Assembly: GCF_002797555.1 (NCBI RefSeq)
Contig: NZ_PGFA01000001.1
Location: 744,001 to 808,000, forward strand
Origin: Hymenobacter chitinivorans DSM 11115
GTDB lineage: Bacteria; Bacteroidota; Bacteroidia; Cytophagales; Hymenobacteraceae
Direction of reading: 5' to 3'
Length of the DNA stretch: 64,000 nt
The notes below the pieces were generated by a model. That model was not told where the DNA came from. It made no database searches and saw only the letters and a program-made list of their open reading frames with translations. Shown here one piece after another: positions 57,886 to 64,000 of the stretch; positions within the stretch are counted from its first letter, which is position 1; each line of letters begins with the position of its first letter. Made by a program: the position numbers and the translations under genes.

Positions 57886-57970
57886 GTAACGCGAAGTTCT
57901 CCTTCGCGGGTCGTTGCACGGCATTCGTTCGGTTGGCAGCAACGACCTGCGAAAGGCAACTTCGCGTTAC
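57886..57970. repeat. GTAACGCGAAG inverted repeat
   Basis: A 32-bp left arm starting GTAACGCGAAGTTCTCCTTC and ending GTCGTTGC (57886-57917) is complementary, with about 4 mismatches, to the right arm at 57939-57970 that ends CAACTTCGCGTTAC. The 21-base centre is unpaired. It lies between the vWA gene and the small lipoprotein gene and is unlike the other repeat families. Confidence 0.75.
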
Positions 57971-57974
57971 CGGC

Positions 57975-60056
57975 TTATATGCCGCCGGAGTATTTCCGGG
58001 TGGCCCACTCGGCGGTAATCAGGGCTAGCAGCAGGAAAAACAGCCATTTCAGGTTTATCAAGTCCTTGAGGTCTTCCTGGCTGTAGAGCACGGGCTTGGC
58101 GTTGGCTTTCTGAATGTCCTGGGTGAGCTGGGCAAACTGGCTCGGATAATACAGGCGGGAGCCGCTGCGGCGGGCCAGCTGGTAGAGCAGGTTGTGGTCG
58201 GCGCGGGCTTCCAGGGTTTCGAGCTGCTGCTCCTGTACCAGCAATTCGCCGCGGTCCTGCTGGAGCTGGCCGCCGAGCGTGGCCGTGGCGGCGTAGCGGT
58301 AGAGGCCGCCGGGCAGGCTGCCCAGGTGCAGCGGGGCGCCATCCTCGCTGTTGGTGAAGCTAAAGGTGCGGGTGCGGCTCTGCTCGTCGGTCAGGGTCAG
58401 CTTGATTTGCTGGCCGTAAATCCGCTCGAAAATGGCGTTATAGGTTTCGGCGGCAAAGGTCACGTCGTCGGCGGTGCTGAAGGCATCCTGGGTGGGGTAC
58501 ACGTCGAGGCGCTTCTTGTTGGCATTGGCCGTGAGCAGCTGTAGGGTCCGGATGATGAGCCGGTCGTAGGCCTCGGGCCGGTCGGCGTGGTCGGCGGCTT
58601 CCTGCAGGCGCCACTGCCAGCTGCCGTCGGTGAGCAGAGTGGCCTGGCGCTGGGCCGGACTGCCGCCGAGCACGAGCAGGGGCTTCTGGGTTTTGAGCCG
58701 GCCCACCTGCTGGTACAAGGCCACTTCAGCCCCGCTGTTCACCCGCAAATCCCCGAAGGGCACGGCCGCCGGCGGGTAGGCTGCAAAGCGGCGCAGGGCG
58801 TCTTCCTCGAAGGTAAAGCGCGAAAAGCTGGGGTTCAGAATTGGCGTCACGTCGTCGGTCTGGCTGCCGCGGGGCGTGATGCTCAGGCCGGTACCGAAGG
58901 TATTGTAGGCGTTGAAGTCGGACTGGGCCCCCACGATGTAGAGGGTCGGAATCCGGCGGCTCTTCACGGCGGCCAGCACTTCGGCACCCACCCCGCCCCG
59001 GGCCGGCAGCTGGTGCAGGATGGCCACGTCGTAGTCCTGGGCCTGTAGGGGCGTGATGCCGGGCAGATAGGTGGTCAGAGCGAAGTTGTCGTTTTGCTGA
59101 ATGGCAGCGCGCAAGGCTTTCAGATCGGGGTGGGGAGCGGCACCGGCCAGCAGCACTTTCAGCCGGCCCTTTACCACTTCCAGGTAGGCGCTTTTGCTGT
59201 TGTTAAGCGTCGTAAACTCGCCGGCCAGGGGCTGCACCACCACTTCGTAACGGTGCTTGCCCGGGGCATTGGCCGTGAGCAGGAAGGTCGTTTTCTGGCT
59301 GCGCCGACTACCCGTGAGCGGCACGCGGCGGGTTTCGAGCACCCGGCCATTCTCGCGCAGCTGCACGGCGGCTTCCCCGCTGCTAAAGCCGCTGTAGTCG
59401 ATTTCGGCCTCAATCGGGAACCGGTTGCCGCTGAAGGCCACCCGGTTGTAGGTCAGCTGGGCCAGGCGCACGTCCTTCTTGGGCAGCGTGTCGCCCACGG
59501 CTACGCTGTAAATCGGGTAGTTGAATTCCGAATACACCGGGCTGCGGCCCTGGTTCACAATGCCGTCGGAGACGAGCACCACGCCGGCCAGGTTGCGCCC
59601 GTCGTAGCCCTCGCCAATGCTGGTAAGCAGCCCGTCGAGGTCGGAGGAGGCGTTCTGGAATTGAATAGAGTCGGGCCGGGCCGGCCGGGTGGAGGTGCTC
59701 AGCGTGCGTGTTTCGACCTGAAAGCCTTTCTGGCGCAAAGAAGCTGCTAGCTGGGTGAGGCCGGTCGTGGCCTGATTCAGCACTGGCTTTGGCGTAAAGA
59801 GGCCCACCGACTGCGAATTATCCACGGCCAGCACTATGGTGGGCTGCTCCTTGGTGGTAGTGGTGGTTTTGATGAAGGGCGAGAGCAGCAGAAAGCACAG
59901 AAAGCTCACGACCACGAAGCGCAGGGCGGCCAGCAGGTAGTTTACCGGCTTGCTCCAGGGAGCCTTAGCCGAGTAGAGCAGGGCCGCATAACCCGCGCCC
60001 ACGGCCAGGCACAGCAAGATTAACCAGGGAGAAGCAGCGGTGGAGAGCAAAGGCAA
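57975..60056 (-). CDS. Large membrane protein with vWA-like domain
   Basis: A 693-residue protein. Three hydrophobic segments lie at about 12-28, 40-62 and the extreme C-terminus (LINLKWLFFLLLALITAEWA). After the second comes a von Willebrand A-like fold: IVLAVDNSQSVGLF carries a DxSxS metal site, GVVLVSDGIVNQG a second conserved strand. The remainder is beta-rich, with Ig-like strands (FPIEAEIDYSGFSSGEAAVQ). This is the layout of BatA-like or vWA-containing membrane proteins in Bacteroidota, whose role is unclear. The apparent start is a TTG; another TTG 2 codons later is equally possible. Confidence 0.8.
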   Translation of the reverse strand: MPLLSTAASPWLILLCLAVGAGYAALLYSAKAPWSKPVNYLLAALRFVVVSFLCFLLLSPFIKTTTTTKEQPTIVLAVDNSQSVGLFTPKPVLNQATTGLTQLAASLRQKGFQVETRTLSTSTRPARPDSIQFQNASSDLDGLLTSIGEGYDGRNLAGVVLVSDGIVNQGRSPVYSEFNYPIYSVAVGDTLPKKDVRLAQLTYNRVAFSGNRFPIEAEIDYSGFSSGEAAVQLRENGRVLETRRVPLTGSRRSQKTTFLLTANAPGKHRYEVVVQPLAGEFTTLNNSKSAYLEVVKGRLKVLLAGAAPHPDLKALRAAIQQNDNFALTTYLPGITPLQAQDYDVAILHQLPARGGVGAEVLAAVKSRRIPTLYIVGAQSDFNAYNTFGTGLSITPRGSQTDDVTPILNPSFSRFTFEEDALRRFAAYPPAAVPFGDLRVNSGAEVALYQQVGRLKTQKPLLVLGGSPAQRQATLLTDGSWQWRLQEAADHADRPEAYDRLIIRTLQLLTANANKKRLDVYPTQDAFSTADDVTFAAETYNAIFERIYGQQIKLTLTDEQSRTRTFSFTNSEDGAPLHLGSLPGGLYRYAATATLGGQLQQDRGELLVQEQQLETLEARADHNLLYQLARRSGSRLYYPSQFAQLTQDIQKANAKPVLYSQEDLKDLINLKWLFFLLLALITAEWATRKYSGGI

Positions 60057-60215
60057 AGGGCGAAGAATGGAGCACTAAGAACCCGAAAACGAGCCGGGAA
60101 GTTGCTTGCAAGGCAGCCGAGCGTAGTGCTGAAGAACAGAACCGGGCGAAGTTAGGCACAGAATGGGTTCCGCGCCGCCGGGTTTCTATCTTGGGGAAAA
60201 GTGCGTGAGCAAGCT

Positions 60216-60698
60216 ATGGAAGCCCCAAGAAAGAAACTTACCATCTGGAACCGCTGGACCACGCACTTACTGGTGCTGGTGGTTGGCATAGCGGCCGGGG
60301 CGCTGGTTATGCAGTATAGCTTGCTGGCCGGCCCGTACGAAATGGTACCGAAAGAAATTGTTCGGGAGCCGCCGCCCAATGCTACTTGGTGTTTTCCTAA
60401 TACCAGCCTGCGGGCAGCCCAAGAATTCCAGCGAAAGTTGCGTCAGGCCCGCACTGAAGAACAAGGCAACGATAGTGCTACGCTACGGAAAGTACTAACA
60501 GAGTACAATCTAAAGAGCGAATTCAATAAACTGCTGCTCATTGGTGCCCGGAAAGAGCGGTATGAAGTATTGGTGCGTGGAGTCAATTGAGAGCTAACTC
60601 TGGTGACTGAGGAGAATACCTACTATCTGCACCGCATCCCGGAGCGGTTTCACGAAAAATATGACAGTCTGGTCGCCCGCTTTGCCAGCCAGCCCTAA
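60216..60698 (+). pseudogene. Small membrane protein gene with an in-frame TGA
   Basis: The ATG at 60216 starts a protein with a membrane helix (THLLVLVVGIAAGALVMQYS, about residues 16-35) and a helical domain (LRAAQEFQRKLRQARTEEQG). The frame meets TGA at 60588-60590, after 124 codons. Beyond it the same frame stays open and continues with protein-like sequence (NTYYLHRIPERFHEKYDSLV) to TAA at 60698, for 160 codons in all. Either the gene is broken by a nonsense change, or the TGA is read through, or there is a sequencing error. The region is lower in GC than its surroundings. No family is recognised. Confidence 0.6.
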
Positions 60699-60710
60699 GG
60701 AGAAAGAGGT

Positions 60711-61363
60711 ATGCAAAAGTTATTCCCGGTGCTTCTTACCGTTGCCTGTGCGCTGTTCTTGCTGTGGGCTAAATTGGGTACGCTTCCCAAAGACCCGAAG
60801 CGTGCGCAGTCGGGACATGCGCTTAACATAGATTGGCAAGATACCCTTATCATCTCAGCCCAAGGCAACGAGTGCGGGGAGTTTGGTGGGAACCGCGAGG
60901 TAATAAGGATCTATTTAGACACTCGTAAAGCCCAGCAAGAAGGATTGGGCTATGACAAAACCAACCAGGTGCCCCGCGTGGCCGCGTGGTGGCGCGACAC
61001 TCTCTGCCCGAAGCATCGGCCCGGTGCACGGCTTTTTCTGGCGGCCACAACCATTCTCAGTACTGATGAGGAGGCAGTTGTACTCCTTATATGCAAAAGC
61101 TTGTGCCCTATAGCATGGCAAGCGGCCAACCTTTCCTTTATGGGGACACTTACATCGTTCGATTTTCGGCTGGATCGAGAAGCAAGCTTAACATTATCGT
61201 ATTTGACACAGGGAATAAATGGCACGAGTTTGAGCCATTGCGAAGGCGCTTGTTCAGTGCTACTCCCGTGGCGCACCAAGGAAATGTAGTATCACCTGAT
61301 CTGAGAAATATTACCGCACCGTCACCAGTTCCGCGCTTTCCAGCATCCGGACTGGGGAAATAA
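60711..61363 (+). pseudogene. Exported hypothetical gene with a probable frameshift
   Basis: The frame from the ATG at 60711 starts with a hydrophobic leader (LFPVLLTVACALFLLWAKLG) and runs to a stop at 61289, but its last 60 residues (from CKSLCPIAWQ on) lack natural character. The +2 frame takes over near 61080-61095 with sequence that looks native (LVPYSMASGQPFLYGDTYIV, KLNIIVFDTGNKWHEFEPLR) and ends at 61363, overlapping the 3' end of the convergent gene by 53 bases. A single indel near 61085 would join them. Start is 13 bases after the preceding gene. No family is recognised; the same low-GC patch holds the other broken gene. Confidence 0.5.
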
Positions 61364-62012
61364 CCTTCTCGTCCAGCGGAATCTGCTTGCCGTACCGTTC
61401 CCGCAGCTTGGCTTGCACGGCCGGGTGGCTAAGGTCAAACTCGCGCAGGGTCTGGAGCTGACCGATTTCGCGGCCGGTGGCGGTTTTGTACATCTTCCAG
61501 AGCAGCTCCGAGCAGTAAATCCGCTCGTCGGACCAGCCGAAGTAGAGGTCGTAGTTTTTGCCCTGGTATTGCTCACCAGCCTTTTTCAGACGCTGTAGGG
61601 CGGCGGGCGTCAATACGGTGGCGGCGTCGCGCAGGCGTTTCACCACGAACTGGCCCTCCTTACCGCGGGCCACCCACTTCGTGAGCGAGGTTTCACTTAC
61701 TGGCTGCACGGCCTCAAACACCCGCCACTCCGCGCCCCGCCGAAACAGGATGCCGCAGTGGCTGTACTCTGACTTCGTGGCCAGCTGAATAGCCCGGCTC
61801 TGGGCCGACTGCGACGTCTGGAAAATCAGGTCCCCGTCATGGAGCCGGGGCGCGACCTGGGCTACGGCGGCCGAGGCGTGGCGGGCGGCCTGGTAGCGGC
61901 CCAGGCGGCGGGCCACGCGCGGGTAAGCCAGGCCGGCGCCCAATAGAATCAGGGCCAGGGTAATCAGCAAGGCTTTCTTGGAGGTAACTCCAGACTGGGC
62001 GGCAGTGGGCAT
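61311..62012 (-). CDS. YiiX-like permuted papain-fold amidase
   Basis: A 233-residue protein with an N-terminal membrane anchor (ALLITLALILLGAGLAYPRV, residues 14-33). The YiiX/YebB NlpC-P60 family layout follows: HDGDLIFQTS, the catalytic His85 in EYSHCGILF, and the catalytic Cys167 in RIYCSELLW, the reverse order of classic NlpC/P60 enzymes. It probably cleaves amide bonds of lipid, peptide or murein in the periplasm. The frame is open 30 codons further upstream, but MPTAAQSGVTSK is the natural start. It is 93 bases downstream of the adaptor-like gene on the same strand. Confidence 0.85.
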   Translation of the reverse strand: MPTAAQSGVTSKKALLITLALILLGAGLAYPRVARRLGRYQAARHASAAVAQVAPRLHDGDLIFQTSQSAQSRAIQLATKSEYSHCGILFRRGAEWRVFEAVQPVSETSLTKWVARGKEGQFVVKRLRDAATVLTPAALQRLKKAGEQYQGKNYDLYFGWSDERIYCSELLWKMYKTATGREIGQLQTLREFDLSHPAVQAKLRERYGKQIPLDEKVISPVRMLESAELVTVR

Positions 62013-62105
62013 AACGGGCAGGGAAGTATTGCTAAACCTACCAGTAAACTCTGATTCCGGCAAGGAATTCCGGGCCGGGACCATGCGCCGCGCCAGGGCC
62101 AATGC

Positions 62106-62753
62106 CTACTTCTGCACCTCGGCCACCGTCGCGGCGGCCCCGGCCGGGTTGGCGGCTACGCTCAGGGCGGTGCCCACGGCCGCGCCAGCCACGGATTTGC
62201 GCAGCTGCAGCTGGAGCTCGGGCTTGGCAGTAGTGCCACCCCAGCCCGTGACTTTGCCACGCACCGGTGCGCCCAGCGTGTTGGCCAGGGTTACCTGCAC
62301 ACTGTCGCCGGGGTGGAGCTGCTGGGCGGCGGCTGGGTGCAGGCGCACCAGCGGGCGGGTCTGGTCAGTGAGGGTGGTCAGGGGCGTTTGGGGCGTGAGG
62401 ACCTCGCCCACCTGGGCCTGGGCCCGGGCCAGCACCCCGTCGTGCGGGGCGTTGAGGTAGGTAATGGCGTTGGAGGAACGCACCCGCAGCTTGGCCAGCA
62501 CCTGGCCCCGGCGCACGTACTGCCCCTCGTAGAAATAGCTTTCCACCAGCACGCTGGGCGCGGTGGCCACAATGGGGCTGGCCACGAAGCTCACCAGGCG
62601 GCTAACCGTTTGGGGAGCCGCCTTTAGCACGACCCGGCCCGCGGGCCGGGCTGCCGTGGTACCGGCAAAATACGAAGCCTGGGAGCGGACCTGGGCCAGG
62701 GCCGAATTCAGGGTGAAAAGGGTAAGCAGGGCAGCGGGTACCAGAAATTTCAT
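62106..62753 (-). CDS. Orphan membrane-fusion-like (barrel-sandwich) protein
   Basis: A 215-residue exported protein: MKFLVPAALLTLFTLNSALA is the signal peptide. It holds a split biotinyl/lipoyl-type domain: VESYFYEGQYVRRGQVLAKL on one side and APHDGVLARAQAQVGEVLTP on the other, joined by only a short loop rather than the long coiled-coil hairpin of HlyD/RND adaptors. A beta-barrel-like part follows (LHPGDSVQVTLANTLGAPVR). No partner pump or channel is nearby, so its partner is unknown. The terminal residues are Ala/Val-rich. It may have been trimmed from an efflux adaptor. Confidence 0.75.
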   Translation of the reverse strand: MKFLVPAALLTLFTLNSALAQVRSQASYFAGTTAARPAGRVVLKAAPQTVSRLVSFVASPIVATAPSVLVESYFYEGQYVRRGQVLAKLRVRSSNAITYLNAPHDGVLARAQAQVGEVLTPQTPLTTLTDQTRPLVRLHPAAAQQLHPGDSVQVTLANTLGAPVRGKVTGWGGTTAKPELQLQLRKSVAGAAVGTALSVAANPAGAAATVAEVQK

Positions 62754-63084
62754 GGCGGGGGCGTCGGCGCACGTGGTTCTTGGCCCCGGCGCACGGCCGG
62801 GCCCGCAAAGGGCGCTAAGACAGTAAGGAAGGGGGAAGGCGAAGAGGCGCGTTACGCCAATCAGATAAGCAGACGGGTGAGGCCCCGGTTTATTTTACGG
62901 CCGGGCGCTTTTTTGTGAAACAGCCGCGCGGCAAGGATAATAACCGCCCGGCACTCCGGATGTTCGGCCGCCTCTAATATGTCAGCCGAAAAGCCGGGCA
63001 GAACCACCCTGAAACGCAAAACAGCGCGAAGCCGAAGCTCCGCGCTGTGTATACTGCGTTCTGAAGTAAGGGTTGCCGCCCGGC
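62754..63084. other. Noncoding gap between fabG and the adaptor-like gene
   Basis: A 331-base gap with no gene I can support: a long open frame on the minus strand here (62861-63511) is a shadow of fabG. It holds the fabG terminator and short GC-rich inverted words such as GGCCGGGCG, nothing more was recognised. Confidence 0.6.
63013..63048 (-). terminator. Terminator after fabG
   Basis: ACAGCGCGAAGC / GCTCCGCGCTGT forms a 12-bp stem with one mismatch and a CGAA tetraloop; on the minus strand it ends in TTTTGCGTTT. It lies 37 bases past the fabG stop codon. Confidence 0.75.
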
Positions 63085-63834
63085 CTAGGTCAGCATGCCG
63101 CCATCCACCTGCAGCACTTGGCCGCTGATGTAGCTGCTGTCGTCGGAGGCCAAAAAAGCGGTGGCTTTGGCCACGTCTTCGGGGGTGCCGCCGCGCTTGA
63201 GCGGAATGGCCTTGCGCCACTCGTCCACCACTTTCTGGTCCAGCTCGCCGGTCATTTCGGTTTCGATGAAGCCCGGGGCAATGGCGTTGCAGCGGATGTT
63301 GCGCGAGCCCAGCTCCAGGGCCACCGACTTGGTAAAGCCAATGATACCCGCTTTGGAGGCGGCGTAGTTGGCCTGTCCGGCGTTGCCCTTGATGCCCACC
63401 ACCGAGGTCATGTTGATAATGCTGCCGGCTTTGGCGCGCATCATCGGCTTGGTGGCGGCCTTGGTCAGGTTGAACACCGACTTCAGATTGACGGCCAGCA
63501 CCTGGTCCCACTGCTGCTCGCTCATGCGCATCAGCAGGCCGTCCATAGTGATGCCGGCGTTGTTTACGAGGATGTCCAGCTTGCCGAACTCGGCCACCAC
63601 GTCTTCCACCAGCTTCTCGGCCTGGGCGTAGTCGGAGGCGTCGGAGCGGAAGCCTTTGATTTTGGTGCCGTGGGCGGCCAGCTCCTGTTCCAGCTGCTGG
63701 CCTTTCTCCACGCTGGAGAGGTAGGTGAATGCCACATTAGCCCCAAGCTGGGCGAAATGCGCCGCAATGGCGCGGCCAATTCCTTTGGAAGCACCCGTAA
63801 TAAGGGCCACTTTTCCGTCGAGCAGTTTCGTCAT
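63085..63834 (-). CDS. fabG: 3-oxoacyl-[acyl-carrier-protein] reductase FabG
   Basis: A 249-residue short-chain dehydrogenase that reduces 3-oxoacyl-ACP with NADPH in fatty acid elongation. The cofactor loop is TGASKGIG at residues 13-20, NNAG at about 91, and the catalytic set Asn116, Ser144, Tyr157 and Lys161 (YAASK) is complete; the end GQVLQVDGGMLT is typical. Length and motifs fit FabG strongly. The frame extends upstream into non-family sequence, so the ATG at 63834 is used. A TATCTTCG box (one base off the -7 consensus) lies 5-12 bases upstream of it. Confidence 0.94.
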   Translation of the reverse strand: MTKLLDGKVALITGASKGIGRAIAAHFAQLGANVAFTYLSSVEKGQQLEQELAAHGTKIKGFRSDASDYAQAEKLVEDVVAEFGKLDILVNNAGITMDGLLMRMSEQQWDQVLAVNLKSVFNLTKAATKPMMRAKAGSIINMTSVVGIKGNAGQANYAASKAGIIGFTKSVALELGSRNIRCNAIAPGFIETEMTGELDQKVVDEWRKAIPLKRGGTPEDVAKATAFLASDDSSYISGQVLQVDGGMLT

Positions 63835-64000
63835 GCGGCGAAGATAGGGTTCTAGTTGGTAGTTGGTAGTTGTCAGTTGGTAGTTTTTGCTGGCCACTAG
63901 CCTAGGCGGGCCGCCAAATTTCACTCCGTCAGAGGACCCGGTGAAGCCGTGGGAAGGGCCCGTGCGCCCCACCAAGCAGACCAGCTGGAGAATAGCGCAG

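Noticed and set aside
62861..63511. Minus-strand open frame overlapping fabG
   Set aside because: Its upstream half is in another frame of fabG and its downstream half is noncoding; no protein-like features.
1..64000. CRISPR array or prophage
   Set aside because: No regularly spaced direct repeats, cas genes, integrase or phage structural genes were seen.

Overview
The window is high-GC (roughly 60%) chromosomal DNA from a Bacteroidota bacterium, most likely a Hymenobacter-like member of the Cytophagales. The main signs are promoters with the Bacteroidota -7 box TAnnTTTG and little sign of Shine-Dalgarno sequences, a protein ending in a type IX secretion sorting domain, many lipoproteins and surface proteins, and family choices typical of this phylum (M61 and M16 peptidases, DPP-IV, YceI, LytTR regulators, S9 peptidases). 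No rRNA, CRISPR array, prophage or IS transposase was seen. The single tRNA is tRNA-Leu(CAG).

Layout. 1-7.6 kb: end of a surface protein gene, an MFS transporter, a Bax-inhibitor-1 protein, an M61 peptidase and a methyltransferase, then two PAP2 phosphatases on either side of tRNA-Leu. 7.8-16 kb: a GAF-domain protein, lipoproteins, a T9SS cargo protein and a pair of M16 proteases, one active and one lacking the zinc site. 16-29.9 kb: a dicarboxylate symporter, a dipeptide epimerase, a MarR-YceI operon, a large DUF4132-like protein with a small partner, DPP-IV, clpS and recR.

29.9-37.1 kb is the most unusual part. It is a minus-strand locus with an SdpB-like membrane protein, an SdpA-like protein and six tandem SdpC-like precursors. 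This is an expanded relative of the Bacillus subtilis sporulation-delaying-protein (cannibalism toxin) system. The six precursors are predicted lipoproteins. They share conserved N-terminal and C-terminal parts but differ strongly in the hydrophobic segment that corresponds to the mature SDP peptide, and none has the Cys-x5-Cys pair of SDP. A strong terminator lies between the precursor array and sdpAB. No SdpI/SdpR immunity pair is visible.

37.2-53.5 kb: a multidomain glycosyltransferase, an aminotransferase, a heptose-phosphate kinase, hemE, galT, marC, purE, an endonuclease/phosphatase, an FAD monooxygenase, dnaK, and a hydrolase coupled to an rluE-type pseudouridine synthase. 53.5-64 kb: a LytS/LytTR two-component pair, an ABC exporter, a vWA-like membrane protein, a low-GC patch with two apparently broken genes, a YiiX-like amidase, an orphan adaptor-like protein and fabG.

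Intergenic regions carry several families of dispersed inverted repeats: two REP-like families starting GTCATCCTGAGC and GTCATTGCGAGC, a GTAACGCGAAG inverted repeat, and A/T-biased simple repeats. One simple-repeat stretch appears to have inserted inside the glycosyltransferase reading frame.
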